Positions 1 through 22,589 are shown, counted from the stretch's first letter. The stretch is DNA of 64,000 nucleotides from Pseudomonas sp. GV085 (GCF_003050925.1 NZ_QAOV01000017.1:50969-114968), one strand, 5' to 3'. The notes: generated from the letters alone by a model not told the origin. Made by a program: numbers and translations.

Positions 1-3000
1 CGGCAAGTGGCGTTGCCCGCGAAAACCAGCGCCTTTCAAACCTGGGCCATGCATCTGCAACAGCACGCCCGCACACTCGATCAGCAAATGCCGTACTGGC
101 AGGCGCAACTGGCGGATGCCCAGAACCTGCCATGCGACAACCCGCAGGGCAGCTTGCAGCAGCGCCACGGGCACAAGATCGAATCGAAACTGGACGCCGA
201 ACTGACCCGACTGCTGCTGCAACAGGCCCCGGCGGCCTATCGCACCCAGGTCAATGATCTGTTGCTCACGGCGCTGGCGCGGGTCATCTGCCGCTGGAGC
301 GGGCAGGGCTCGACGCTGATCCAGCTTGAGGGCCACGGCCGCGAAGACCTGTCGGACGACATCGACCTGAGCCGCACGGTCGGCTGGTTCACCAGCCTGT
401 TTCCGCTGCGCCTGCAACCCGAGGCCGGGGCGGCGAACTCAATCAAGTCGATCAAGGAACAACTGCGCGCCATTCCCGGCAAAGGCCTGGGTTATGGACT
501 GCTGCGCTACCTCGGTGAACCGGCGCAGCGCCAGGCCCTGCAAGACCTGCCGGCGCCAAGGATCACTTTCAACTACCTGGGGCAGTTCGACCGTCAGTTC
601 GACGACGCTGCGCTGTTCGTCCCGGCCCCGGAAAGCGGTGGCCAGGCCCAAGGCGACGATGCGCCGCTGGCCAACTGGCTGACCGTGGAGGGCCAGGTCT
701 ATGGCGGCCAGCTCTCGCTGCAATGGGGCTTCAGCCGTGACATGTTTGCCGAGTCCACAGTGCAACGACTGGCCGATGCCTACACCGAAGAGCTCAAGAC
801 ACTGATCGAGCATTGCTGCACGACAGCGGCAGGCCAGGTCACGCCATCGGACTTCCCGCTGGCGCGCATCACCCAGGCACAACTCGATGCCTTGCCTGTC
901 CCTGCGCCGGCCATCGAGGACGTTTACCCGCTGACGCCGATGCAGCAGGGCATGCTGTTCCACACCCTGTACGAACCCCAGGCCGAGGCCTACATCAATC
1001 AATTGCGCCTGGACATCCTGGGCCTGGACCTGGCGGCATTCGGCCGGGCCTGGCAAGCGGCGATCAACCGGCATGACATCCTGCGCAGCAGTTTCCACTG
1101 GCTGGGACTGGAATCCGCGCATCAGGTGATTCATCGCCAGATCGACCTGCAACTGCAAGTGATCGAAGCAGCCGACATCGACCTCGATGTACTGGCCGCC
1201 GAGGAGCGCAGCCGTGGCTTCGAACTCAGCGCCGCGCCGCTGTTCCGCTTGCTGCTGGTGCGTCGGGGCAGTGAAGACTGGCACCTGATCCATACCAGCC
1301 ATCACATCCTCATGGACGGCTGGAGCAACGCCCAGTTGCTCGGCGAAGTGATCCAGCATTATGCCGGCCAGACGCTGACCAAACCGTTGGGACAGTACCG
1401 CGACTACCTGGGCTGGATTCAACAGCAGCCGCTGCTGGCCGGCGAGCAGTTCTGGAAACAGGCGCTGGCGCCGCTGGAAACGCCGACGCTGCTGGCGCAA
1501 GCCTTGCCGACGCCAGCCGAAGGGCACGGCATGGGCGAGCATCAATTGACCCTTGAAAGCGCCGCGCTACAGCGCCTGAGCGATTTCGCCCGCCAGCAGA
1601 AAATCACCCTCAATACACTGCTGCAAGGCGCCTGGGGTCTGTTGTTGCAGCGCTACACCGGCCAGCCCTGTGTGGCGTTCGGCGCAACCGTTGCCGGACG
1701 CTCCGCGCCGTTGCCGGGCATCGAGCAGCAGTTGGGGCTGTTCATCAACACCTTGCCGATCATTGCCAGTCCGCCAGCGAGCCAGTCCGTGGCCCGGTGG
1801 CTCAACGACCTGCAAGCCCTGAACCTGAGCCTGCGCGAGTTCGAACACGTGCCGCTGTACGACATTCAGGGCTGGGCCGGGCAGCAGGGGGCGCTGTTCG
1901 ACAGCCTGCTGGTGTTCGAGAACTTCCCGGTGGCCGAAGCCCTCAAGCAAGGGGCACCGGCGGGCCTGACCTTCGGCGCGCTGCACAATCACGAAATCAC
2001 CAGTTACCCGCTGACCCTGGGTATCGAAGTCGGCGCCAGCCTGCGTCTGGATTTCAGTTTCGACCGTTCCCGGTTCAGCGCCGCGCAGATCAGCCAGTTG
2101 GGCGCCAGCCTGTTGCAGGTGCTGGAGCAGTTCGTCGCACGGCCCCAACAGGCATTGGGCGCGGTCAGCTTGCTGGATGCACAGGCCCGAGCAAAGGTGT
2201 TGGCGTGTTCCCGTCCGCCTGCACCGCCAATCGCTAGCTCGTTGCTGGCCCATCAGCGTTTCGAGCAGCAAGCGGCACGCACCCCCGATGCACTGGCGGT
2301 GATGGTCGGTGACGAGCGCCTGACCTACGCCCAGTTGAATGCACAAGCCAACCAGCTCGCCCATCGCCTGCGCGCCCAGGGTGTGGCGCCGGGGCAGCGG
2401 GTGGGCCTGTCGGTGCGACGCAATGCGCAGATGATTGTCAGCCTGATGGCGATCCTCAAGTCCGGCGCCGGTTATGTGCCGCTGGACCCGGACTACCCGG
2501 CCGAGCGTCTGGCCTACATGATCGAAGACAGCGGCATGCACCTGCTGCTGGCGCAACCGGGGTTGCTGATCGATGTAGCACTGCCGCAAGGTTTGCCGTG
2601 CCTGGCGCTGGAGCCGGGCGCAGACGCCGGGTATTGCACCGACAACCTGGTCAACCTCGCCAGCGCCGAAGACCTCGCCTACCTGATCTACACCTCCGGC
2701 TCCACCGGACGGCCCAAGGGCGTGTGCCTGGCCCATGCCGCACTGCGCGAGTTTTGCGTGATCGCGGCGGACTATTCACAACTCACCCCGCAAGACCGCG
2801 TGCTGCAATTCGCCACGTTCAGCTTCGACGGCTTTGTCGAGCAGTGCTACCCGCCCTTGTGCGTGGGCGCGGCGCTGGTGATGCGCGGCGATGAGCTGTG
2901 GGACACCGACACCCTCTATCGCCAAATCATCGAACAGGGCGTGACCCTGGCGGATTTGCCGGCGGCCTACTGGTTCCTGCTGGCTCAGGAGTGGGCCGCG

Positions 3001-5502
3001 CAACCGCAGCGGGACAAGGGGCGCTTGCGTCAGGTCCATGTCGGCGGTGAAGCCATGTCCCTCGAAGGCCTGAAGCTGTGGCACGCCGCCGGTTTGGGTG
3101 ATGTGCGCCTGCTCAACACTTACGGGCCGACCGAAGCCACGGTGGTGTCCAGCACCCACGAATGCACGCTGGCCGATACCCGCAATCACCTTGGCGTACC
3201 CATCGGCAAAGCGCTGCCGAGGCGTGCGCTGTATGTGCTGGACAGCGAAGGGCACCTGCTGCCCACCGGTTGCGTCGGTGAATTGTGCATCGGCGGCGAC
3301 GCCGGCCTTGCCCAGCGCTATCACCAGCGTCCGGGCCTGAGCGCCGAGCGCTTCATCGCCGATCCGTTTTCCAGCACCCAGGGGGCGCGGCTGTACCGCA
3401 GCGGCGACCTGGCGCGCTATCGCGAGGACGGTGCCCTGGAGTACCTGGGGCGTATCGATCATCAGGTGAAAATCCGTGGTTTCCGGGTCGAGCTGGGTGA
3501 GCTGGAAGCGCACCTGCAAGGCCTGCCGATGATCAGCGAAGCCGCGGTGCTGGTGCACGAAGGCGTCGGCGGCAAGCAATTGATCGGCTATGTGGTGCCG
3601 GCCTCGGATGAACTGCTGGACGCTGATGCGCGTCAACTCACCGACACCGTGCGCCGCGCCTTGGGCGAGCGCCTGCCGGACTACATGCTGCCGGCGCAAC
3701 TGGTGTTGCTGGTCGCATTGCCGCTTAACCGCAATGGCAAACTCGACCGCGCAGCGCTGCCGGCCCCGCAGGTCTGGGAGGCCGAAGCCGGCAGCGCCCC
3801 GCAAGGTGAGTTGGAAATCGAACTGGCGCAGATCTGGCAACAGGTGTTGCAGGTCAATAGCGTCGACCGCGAAAACAGCTTCTTCGAATTGGGTGGGCAT
3901 TCGTTGCTGGCGACGCAAATCGTCTCGCAGATCCGCCAGCGCCTGGGCCTGTCGGTGAGTTTGCGCAGCCTGTTCGAACATCCGCGCCTCGAGGATTTCG
4001 CCGCTCAGGTGCAGATGCTGCAACGCACCTGTGAACGCCCGGCGCTGGTGGCCGATACCTCTGGCGAACGCCAGCCGTTGGCCTTTGCCCAGCAGCGCCT
4101 GTGGTTCCTGTGGAACCTGGAACCGGACAGTTCGATGTACAACATGCCGGGTGCCTTGCGCCTGCGGGGCGAGTTGAATCTGGCGGCCTTGCGCCAGACC
4201 TTCGAAACCCTGGTGCAGCGCCACGCCGTGCTGCGCACCACCTTTTACGAAGAGGACGGCCAGGCCTGGCAGCGGGTGCATTCGCAACTGCCATTGAGTT
4301 TTGTCGACAGCGACCTGCGGCATCTGCCGGTTCCGGACGTCGAAGCGCAACAGCTGGCCCGCGAGGAAGTCGCCCGGCCATTCGACCTGCGCCACGGTCC
4401 GTTGCTGCGGGTGCGGGTACTGCGGGTCGCGGATGAGGAGCATGTGCTGTTGCTGACGGTGCATCACATCGTCGCCGATGACTGGTCGTTCCGCGTGCTG
4501 ATCAATGAATTCGTCACGCTGTATCCAACCCTCGACCGTGGCCAGACCCCGCAACTGCCGGCACACAGCGTGCAGTACGCCGACTTCGCCAAATGGCAGC
4601 GCCAGTGGCTGGAGCAGGGCGGCGAGTTGCAGCGCCAGCTCGATTACTGGCAGCAGCGCCTTGCCGAGCCACAAGCGGTGCTCGAGTTGCCCGCCGATGG
4701 CGACCGGCGCACTACACAGGAAGGCGCCAGCGCCCATTTCACCTTCAGCGGCGAACTCAGCCAGCAGTTGCGCGACTTTGCCCAGCAGCACGATCTGTCG
4801 CTGTTCATGCTGCTGCTGACAGGTTTCACCCTGGTCCTGCGCCAGCGTACCGAGGTCAGTCGGGTGCGCATCGGCACCGATATTGCCAACCGAAATCAAG
4901 CCGGGCTTGAAGAAATGGTCGGCTTCTTCGTTAACCAATTAGTACTGCAAGTGGAGGTCGATGCCGAGCAGTCGGCGGCGCAGTTGTTGGACGCTTGTCG
5001 CCGGGCGGTACTGGAGGCTTCGGACCATCAGGACCTGCCGTTCGAGCGCCTGGTGGAGGCCTTGCGCCTGCCGCGCCGGGCCGGCCGTTCGCCGCTGTTC
5101 GACATCAAGCTGATTTACCAGGAAGGCGTCGGTCGCCTGCCGTCGATGGAGGGGCTGCAGGTCGAGGACTTCCCGTCCGGGCGTCAGGCCGCCGAGATCG
5201 GCATGGTCGCCGCGTTCTACAACGATGCCGAGCACATTCACTTGAGTTTCGAAACGCCGGTGGGCCAGTACCAGCCGAGCACGCTGGAGTGTTTGTTCGA
5301 ACAGATTCGGGCGGTGCTCCAGGCGCTGATACGCGCTGACGGGGGGCAGGTTGGCGAGTTGCTGGAGCTGGCGGCCGATGTGCAACGCCGTGCCGATACG
5401 CGCTTGAACGAGCAACGCAAGGCCTTGCTCGGCGGCGCCAAGGCGATCAAGCGTCGCTCGGCGAACCGTGGCGCGCCGACACCACAGATCGCAGCGGACT
5501 GA
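1..5502 (+). CDS. Pyoverdine side-chain NRPS, 3' part (E-C-A-T-C)
   Basis: The gene enters from the left edge already in frame (codon 1 at base 1), so the start is outside the window. Domains in order: the second half of an epimerisation domain (EGHGRED near base 330, VGWFTSLFP), a condensation domain of the type that follows an E domain (VYPLTPMQQGMLFH, then HHILMDGW near 1300), an adenylation domain (YTSGSTGRPKG near 2690), a carrier domain (GGHSLL, pantetheine serine codon 3901-3903) and a terminal condensation domain (AQQRLWFLW near 4090, HHIVADDWS at 4462-4488, so HHxxxDD rather than HHxxxDG). Pocket residues aligned by eye to GrsA positions read D-G-E-D-H-G-T-V-V-K. The two acidic residues suit a basic amino acid, and I recall this code for Lys in pyoverdine synthetases. 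The last C domain would join Lys to the residue loaded by the next synthetase. Family assignment is firm; the substrate is inference. Confidence 0.95.
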   Translation, partial: RQVALPAKTSAFQTWAMHLQQHARTLDQQMPYWQAQLADAQNLPCDNPQGSLQQRHGHKIESKLDAELTRLLLQQAPAAYRTQVNDLLLTALARVICRWSGQGSTLIQLEGHGREDLSDDIDLSRTVGWFTSLFPLRLQPEAGAANSIKSIKEQLRAIPGKGLGYGLLRYLGEPAQRQALQDLPAPRITFNYLGQFDRQFDDAALFVPAPESGGQAQGDDAPLANWLTVEGQVYGGQLSLQWGFSRDMFAESTVQRLADAYTEELKTLIEHCCTTAAGQVTPSDFPLARITQAQLDALPVPAPAIEDVYPLTPMQQGMLFHTLYEPQAEAYINQLRLDILGLDLAAFGRAWQAAINRHDILRSSFHWLGLESAHQVIHRQIDLQLQVIEAADIDLDVLAAEERSRGFELSAAPLFRLLLVRRGSEDWHLIHTSHHILMDGWSNAQLLGEVIQHYAGQTLTKPLGQYRDYLGWIQQQPLLAGEQFWKQALAPLETPTLLAQALPTPAEGHGMGEHQLTLESAALQRLSDFARQQKITLNTLLQGAWGLLLQRYTGQPCVAFGATVAGRSAPLPGIEQQLGLFINTLPIIASPPASQSVARWLNDLQALNLSLREFEHVPLYDIQGWAGQQGALFDSLLVFENFPVAEALKQGAPAGLTFGALHNHEITSYPLTLGIEVGASLRLDFSFDRSRFSAAQISQLGASLLQVLEQFVARPQQALGAVSLLDAQARAKVLACSRPPAPPIASSLLAHQRFEQQAARTPDALAVMVGDERLTYAQLNAQANQLAHRLRAQGVAPGQRVGLSVRRNAQMIVSLMAILKSGAGYVPLDPDYPAERLAYMIEDSGMHLLLAQPGLLIDVALPQGLPCLALEPGADAGYCTDNLVNLASAEDLAYLIYTSGSTGRPKGVCLAHAALREFCVIAADYSQLTPQDRVLQFATFSFDGFVEQCYPPLCVGAALVMRGDELWDTDTLYRQIIEQGVTLADLPAAYWFLLAQEWAAQPQRDKGRLRQVHVGGEAMSLEGLKLWHAAGLGDVRLLNTYGPTEATVVSSTHECTLADTRNHLGVPIGKALPRRALYVLDSEGHLLPTGCVGELCIGGDAGLAQRYHQRPGLSAERFIADPFSSTQGARLYRSGDLARYREDGALEYLGRIDHQVKIRGFRVELGELEAHLQGLPMISEAAVLVHEGVGGKQLIGYVVPASDELLDADARQLTDTVRRALGERLPDYMLPAQLVLLVALPLNRNGKLDRAALPAPQVWEAEAGSAPQGELEIELAQIWQQVLQVNSVDRENSFFELGGHSLLATQIVSQIRQRLGLSVSLRSLFEHPRLEDFAAQVQMLQRTCERPALVADTSGERQPLAFAQQRLWFLWNLEPDSSMYNMPGALRLRGELNLAALRQTFETLVQRHAVLRTTFYEEDGQAWQRVHSQLPLSFVDSDLRHLPVPDVEAQQLAREEVARPFDLRHGPLLRVRVLRVADEEHVLLLTVHHIVADDWSFRVLINEFVTLYPTLDRGQTPQLPAHSVQYADFAKWQRQWLEQGGELQRQLDYWQQRLAEPQAVLELPADGDRRTTQEGASAHFTFSGELSQQLRDFAQQHDLSLFMLLLTGFTLVLRQRTEVSRVRIGTDIANRNQAGLEEMVGFFVNQLVLQVEVDAEQSAAQLLDACRRAVLEASDHQDLPFERLVEALRLPRRAGRSPLFDIKLIYQEGVGRLPSMEGLQVEDFPSGRQAAEIGMVAAFYNDAEHIHLSFETPVGQYQPSTLECLFEQIRAVLQALIRADGGQVGELLELAADVQRRADTRLNEQRKALLGGAKAIKRRSANRGAPTPQIAAD

Positions 5503-5554
5503 TTCAGTCGGTGGTGCCATCGAGCGCCGCCGTCATCATTTTCTGGAGGGGTTT

Positions 5555-6613
5555 ATGACCGTTTCAACGACCAGGTCCATGCCCAAGATGGGTCGTGGTG
5601 CCCGCAAAAGCCTGTCCACCGATCCGACGCGGCTGGTGAGTTTCGCACCGATGTTCGAAGGCCTCAGCATGCCGCTGGTGTGCCGTCCGGCTGTGTCCGG
5701 CGTAAGCCTGGTGGAATGGGCGAGCCAGAATCGCGCGCTGATCGACAGCAAGCTGCTGGAACACGCGGTGATCCTGTTTCGAGGCTTCCAGGTGGCCGAT
5801 ATCGGCGAGTTCAATCGCTGCGTCGACGGGATTTCCGGCGGAGCCCTGGAGTACCTGTTCCGCGCCTCGCCACGGACCCAGATCAGCGGCCAGTTCAAGA
5901 TCTACAGCTCCACCGATTACCCGGCGCCGGAGAAAATCTTCCCGCACAACGAACACTCCTATTCGCCGGTGTTCCCGCGTCACCTGTATTTCTACTGCGA
6001 CACGCCGTCGACTACCGGTGGCGAAACACCCTTTGGCGATACCCGCCGGATCCTCGCGCGGATCGACCCGGCGGTGCGCGAAGAGTTTGCCCGCAAACGC
6101 ATCATGTACGTGCGCAACTACGGCGACGGCATGGGCCTGCCATGGCAGACCGTGTTCCAGAGCGAGGACCGCGCCGAGGTCGAAGCCTACTGCGGCAAAA
6201 TCGGCATCCAGGCCGAGTGGAAACCGGGCAACCGCCTGCGCACCCGGCAGAACGGCCCGGCCATCGTGCGCCATCCACTGACCGGCGAGCGCATCTGGTT
6301 CAACCACGGCACCTTCTTCAACGCACTGACCCTGCCGGACAGCATCCGCGACAACCTGCGGCGTGAATTCGGCCCGCAAGACTTGCCGCAGAACACCTTC
6401 TTCGGCGACGGCTCGCCGATTCCCGACGAGGTGATTCGCCACCTGCAAGGCATCTACCGCGAGGTGATGGTCGAGTTCGCCTGGGAGAAGGGCGACGTGG
6501 TGCTGCTCGACAACATCCTCAGCGTGCATGCGCGCAACGAATTCACTGGCTACAGAAAAATCCTCACGGCCATGGCCATCGCGCAGAAAAGCGCCGACCT
6601 GGATCAGGAATAA
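5555..6613 (+). CDS. SyrP/TauD-like Fe(II)/2-oxoglutarate amino acid beta-hydroxylase
   Basis: Predicted 352-residue non-heme iron dioxygenase acting on an aminoacyl residue held on an NRPS carrier domain. The metal triad is visible as H131-x-E133 (in PHNEHSY) and H325 (in LSVHARNEF), with R334 a candidate 2-oxoglutarate ligand. A His-x-Glu rather than His-x-Asp facial triad is typical of the clavaminate synthase/SyrP branch. The start at 5555 is chosen because GGAGGGG lies just upstream and the long open frame before it overlaps the NRPS gene out of phase. It lies between two NRPS genes, 11 bases before the next one, so they are almost certainly one operon. The next synthetase carries a His-like binding pocket and a condensation-like domain without its active-site histidines, so the best guess is His beta-hydroxylation giving beta-hydroxyhistidine. 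Asp is the alternative. Confidence 0.9.
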   Translation: MTVSTTRSMPKMGRGARKSLSTDPTRLVSFAPMFEGLSMPLVCRPAVSGVSLVEWASQNRALIDSKLLEHAVILFRGFQVADIGEFNRCVDGISGGALEYLFRASPRTQISGQFKIYSSTDYPAPEKIFPHNEHSYSPVFPRHLYFYCDTPSTTGGETPFGDTRRILARIDPAVREEFARKRIMYVRNYGDGMGLPWQTVFQSEDRAEVEAYCGKIGIQAEWKPGNRLRTRQNGPAIVRHPLTGERIWFNHGTFFNALTLPDSIRDNLRREFGPQDLPQNTFFGDGSPIPDEVIRHLQGIYREVMVEFAWEKGDVVLLDNILSVHARNEFTGYRKILTAMAIAQKSADLDQE

Positions 6614-6624
6614 GGACACCCGAC

Positions 6625-9600
6625 ATGAACACCACCGCCCTCGAACCTTCGGTAGACGTATTCCAGACTTCGGCCCAGCAGGCCTTTTATTTGCGTGCCC
6701 AGGAGCTGGGCGCACGGCCGTTGTTTGCCGCGCTGACGTTGCCCGTCGCCAGGCCAGCGGATATTCAGGCGTTGCGCACGGCACTGGAAACACTGGGCCG
6801 GCGCCATGAAGTCCTGCGCACGCTGTACCGCCGCCTGCCAGGCATGAAGTGGCCGGTGCAAAGCCTGTGCGATGCGCTGCCGCTCACACTGCTGGGCAGC
6901 CAGCCTTCGGTGGCCGAGGCCTTGAGCCGCAGCCGTGAAGTCATGGTTGAAGATTCGAATCAGGCGCTGGTGGTGGCGCAGGTTGAAGACGGAGCAGGGC
7001 AGCCGCTCATCACCTTGCTGGCCCCGGCAAGCAGCTTCGACGAGGCCTCGCTGCGGGTGTTGGCGAGTGAACTGGGCAGCCTGCTGCGCGGTGAAACCCT
7101 GGGCGGCGACGAGGACGCGCTGCAATACCTGGACTACAGCGCATGGCAGGAAGAACTGCGCGAAGAGGATATCGGCCACCAGGGCGCGGCGTTCTGGCGC
7201 AATCTGCAACAGCAGTTCGCCGTGGCCCATCGCTTGCCGTTCGAAAAAGCCGTCGCTGTCACGCTGCTTCGTCATCAGGCAACGTTGATCGACGCCCCGT
7301 GGCTGGCCGGCGTGCAACGGGTCGCTGGCGAAACGGGCGTAGAAGCAGAGCAATTGGCGCTATTGCTGTGGACCGCATTCGTTGCGCGCATCGGCCATCA
7401 GGAAAAGCTGCTGATGGGCTGGCAGGTGGACGGGCGCAACGAGCAAACCAGCGCCACCCTCGGACGCTTCGCCCGGCGATTGCCGGTGGCTTTCGAGCAC
7501 CGCAGCCAGCAAACCCTGGCGCAAGCGCTGGTGGCGTTTGCCGCCAGCGTCGAACAGTCGCTGTCGTGGCTCGATTGCCTCAATGAATTCGAACTGAGCG
7601 CTGAAGGCACCGCGCCGCTGCGTTATGGCTTCGTCTATCAGGCCGGCATTGAAAGCACTATCGAGGTGGACGACGGCAACCCCGAAGTCCTGCGCCTGCG
7701 TGTACAGGGCGATCAGTTGCAGTTGTCGTGTCTTGACGGGGCGCTGCCCGAATCGATGCTGGTCGAATGGCTGGAGCAGTTTGTCGAGTTCAGCCGTCAA
7801 TTGTTGGCATCGCCCGAGCTGACACTGGCTCAGGCAAGTCTGGTCAACGACGCACAACTGAGCCGCCTGATCGAAGGCTTCAACCCGAACGCCACCGAGC
7901 AGACATTGCCGTGCCGCTTCCTGCAAGAACTGTTCAGCGAACAGGCGCGCCTGCATCCGCAACGCATCGCCGTGAGCGTCAACGGCCAGCGCCTGACCTA
8001 TGCCGAAGTGGATGCGCGTTCCAATCAGGTGGCCAATACCCTGCGCACCCAAGGCGTGGCGCCGGACCAGATCGTTGCGGTCTACGGCCAGCGCTCCCTG
8101 GAAATGGTCATTGCTCTGTTGGGCACGCTCAAGGCCGGCGCTGCGTATTTGCCGCTGGACCCGAACTACCCGATCGAACGTCTGGCGTTCATGCTCGCCG
8201 ACACCGGCGCGCGCCAAGTGCTGGCCTGCCAGGCATTGCCGGATGCATTACGTAGTGAGCGGACCATTTCCCTGATGTCGGGGGCCGAAGTCTGGTCCGC
8301 CGCGCCAACCCGGCCTGAGCCACAAGGCGACAGCACCAACCTGGCCTACGTTATCTACACCTCCGGCTCCACCGGCAAACCCAAGGGCGTGATGATCAGC
8401 CATGCCAATGCCGTGGCCTCGACCCTGGCGCGCAATGCCTTCTATCGCCAGCCGCTGCGGGCATTCCTGATGCTCTCGTCGTTCTCTTTCGACAGCTCGG
8501 TGGCCGGGGTTTTCTGGGCGCTGGGGCAGGGCGCGACCCTGTGCCTGCCGGACGAAGACAGCTACAAGGATCCGGCCCGATTGGCCGAGTTGATCCAGCG
8601 TGAAGAGGTTTCCCATTACCTGACCTTGCCGTCGTACCACGCGCAGATTCTCGAACACCTCGACCAGCAGACGCTGGCCTGTGTGATCGTCGCCGGCGAA
8701 GCCTGCGGCAATGCACTGGTGCAGCGACATCGCGAGGCATTGCCGGGGGTGGCGCTGGTCAACGAATACGGCCCGACCGAAGGCACCGTGTGGTGTTCGG
8801 CCTGGGAGCTGCTGCTCGGTCAAGCGGATGACAGCGTGCCGATCGGCCAGCCGATTGCCGGCATGCGCATCCACGTGCTCGGTCCGGACCTGCAACCGGT
8901 GGCCGTGGGCGTCGAAGGCGAGTTGTATGTCGGCGGTGCCGGAATTGCCCGGGGTTATCTGCAACGGGCCACGCTGACGGCCGAGCGTTTTGTCCCCGAC
9001 CTGTTCGCGAAGGCGGCGGGCCAGCGCCTGTACCGCACCGGCGACCTGGCGCGCTATCGCGCCGAGGGCGTGCTGGAGTATCTGGGCCGGGTCGATCACC
9101 AGGTGAAAATCCGCGGCTTCCGCATTGAACTGGGCGAAATCGAGTCGGCCATGCGCAGCGCTCCCGGCATCGAAGACGCCGCCGTGATTGCCCGGGAAAC
9201 CCCGACCGGCCCGCAACTGCTGGGCTTCGTCGTGTCCCCGGCCGACACCGCCGACATCCGCCTCAACGAGTTGCGCAGCCATCTGGCCGAAACGCTGCCC
9301 GAGCACCTGCAACCGGCGCGCTTGCAGGTGCTGGAGCGTTTCCCGCTGATGCCCAACGGCAAACTCAATCGCCAGGCCTTGCTCGATCTCGATGTGCGCC
9401 GCAGCGTCTTCGTCGCGCCGCGCAACGACCTGGAAAAAAACCTGGCGGCGATCTGGGCCGAAGCGCTGCACGTCGAGCGTGTCGGCGTGCACGACAACTT
9501 CTTCGAACTCGGCGGGCACTCGTTGCTGGCCACGCGCATTCGTGCGCGGATACAGGAAGAACTGAACCTGGCGATCCCGCTCAAGCTGTTTTTCGACGGT

Positions 9601-9719
9601 GACACCCTGGAACGCCTGGCGGCGCAGATCGAGCAGTTCCGCCACCACAGTGAGCATAAAGAAAACGATGTAGACGCCCTTGAAGCGTTGTTCGACGAAG
9701 TGGATGAGGAACACGCGCG

Positions 9720-9723
<4 letters not shown>
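6625..9723 (+). CDS. Pyoverdine NRPS, single module: interface (C-like) domain-A-T
   Basis: A 1032-residue synthetase. Residues ~10-400 have the fold signature of a condensation domain, but the HHxxxDG active site is missing: the equivalent stretch (about 7020-7045) reads APASSFDE. This matches the idea of an interface domain that recruits a stand-alone beta-hydroxylase instead of making a peptide bond (the I-beta-H NRPS families). Residues ~425-930 are an adenylation domain (YTSGSTGKPKG) with pocket D-S-A-T-I-A-E-V-W-K, close to the bacitracin His code D-S-E-L-T-A-E-V-C-K as I remember it. The carrier domain follows (GGHSLLAT, serine 966). The start has AAGGA overlapping the hydroxylase stop. 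The stop overlaps the next gene's start by ATGA. Predicted role: load His, present it for hydroxylation and pass it to the next synthetase. Confidence 0.93.
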
Positions 9724-21524
<11,801 letters not shown>

Positions 21525-21540
21525 GGCTTGCCCGCGACAA

Positions 21541-21603
21541 AAACAGGCTCGCCCTAATGAACGGTCCTCACGGTTCGTTTATTGGGCGAGCCTGTTTATT
21601 TTT
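21541..21603 (+). terminator. Strong hairpin with T-rich tail after the NRPS operon
   Basis: Arms AAACAGGCTCGCCC (21541-21554) and GGGCGAGCCTGTTT (21584-21597) are perfectly complementary, and pairing continues inward (AATGAACG with CGTTTATT, one mismatch). A T-rich run TTTATTTTT follows. It reads as a Rho-independent terminator between the terminal NRPS and the hydrolase gene. The hydrolase start lies only 15 bases beyond, so the hairpin may attenuate rather than fully stop transcription. Confidence 0.7.
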
Positions 21604-21617
21604 GGAGACTACCGCCC

Positions 21618-22589
21618 ATGGCACTGCACCCGGACATCGAAGGATTTCTAGAGCTGGCCGAGTTCGGCCGTCTCAGTGGCAAAAGCCAGCCCATGCATGA
21701 GCTGAGCCCTGGCGAAGCGCGGCAGCAATTCGAACAGACCTCACAGTTACTCGATGCGGCCCCGACGGACACGTTGACAGTGACAGCGGTCAGCGTAGCG
21801 GCGCGGGACGGGCATTTACTCAATGCGCGGCTGTACGCCAAACCGCAACCGCAACCGGACGAGGCACCGCTCCCGGTATTGTTGTACTTCCATGGCGGCG
21901 GCTACGTGGTGGGTAGCCTCGACTCCCACGACACCCTGTGCCGGCGCCTGGCGCTGGCCGGGGAGTTTGCCGTGTTGTCGGCGGATTATCGCCTGGCACC
22001 GGAACACCGTTTCCCCACCGCGTACAACGATGCCGAAGACATCACCCGTTGGCTCGCCATTACCGGTGCCAAAGCGTTGGGGTTGGATGCGAGGCGCATT
22101 GCGCTGGCCGGGGACAGCGTCGGCGGCAGCCTGGTGGCATCGCTGTGCATCGCCATTGCCCAGGACCCATTGGGTTGGCCGCTTGTACCGCGCCTGCAAG
22201 TGTTGCTGTACCCGGTGATCGATGCGGTAAAAAAGCGCCCGTCTCTTACGCGGTTCGCCGAAGGCTATCTGCTGGAAGCCACCACGCTGGAGTGGTTCTA
22301 CCAGCAGTATCAACGCAGCGAAGCCGACCGCAACGACTGGCGATTTTCGCCGCTGTACGCCGAGCGCCTGCAACGGCTGACGCCCACCATCCTGTGGCTG
22401 GCCGAGTACGATCCATTGCTCGATGAAGGCCTGGCCTGGGCCGAGCAACTGCGGACCGGGGGGCAAGCCGTGGTGCTGGAGGTAAAGTCCGGCATGACCC
22501 ACGACTTTGCGCGCATGGGCGAAATGGTCCAGGAAGTGCCGGGGATGCTGGCGCAACTGGCGGGGCAGATCAGCGAGAGTCTGGTCTGA
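21618..22589 (+). CDS. Alpha/beta-hydrolase, hormone-sensitive-lipase/acetyl esterase family
   Basis: A 323-residue cytoplasmic hydrolase with no signal peptide. The HSL-family oxyanion motif HGGGYVVGS, nucleophile motif GDSVGGS, acid in YDPLLDEG and histidine in GMTHDFARM are all present and in the right order. Start 21618 is preferred because GGAG sits about 10 bases upstream; a TTG 36 bases earlier lies in the preceding hairpin. It follows the terminal NRPS in the same direction, so it may belong to the pyoverdine gene set, but no substrate can be read from sequence. An esterase acting on pyoverdine or on the acylated precursor is possible but unproven. Confidence 0.9.
   Translation: MALHPDIEGFLELAEFGRLSGKSQPMHELSPGEARQQFEQTSQLLDAAPTDTLTVTAVSVAARDGHLLNARLYAKPQPQPDEAPLPVLLYFHGGGYVVGSLDSHDTLCRRLALAGEFAVLSADYRLAPEHRFPTAYNDAEDITRWLAITGAKALGLDARRIALAGDSVGGSLVASLCIAIAQDPLGWPLVPRLQVLLYPVIDAVKKRPSLTRFAEGYLLEATTLEWFYQQYQRSEADRNDWRFSPLYAERLQRLTPTILWLAEYDPLLDEGLAWAEQLRTGGQAVVLEVKSGMTHDFARMGEMVQEVPGMLAQLAGQISESLV

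Noticed and set aside
4080..5400. Terminal C domain of the first synthetase considered as the hydroxylase interface domain
   Set aside because: It keeps both active-site histidines and the LCL-type start, and it is needed to join Lys to the next residue. The domain lacking histidines at the start of the next synthetase fits the interface role better.
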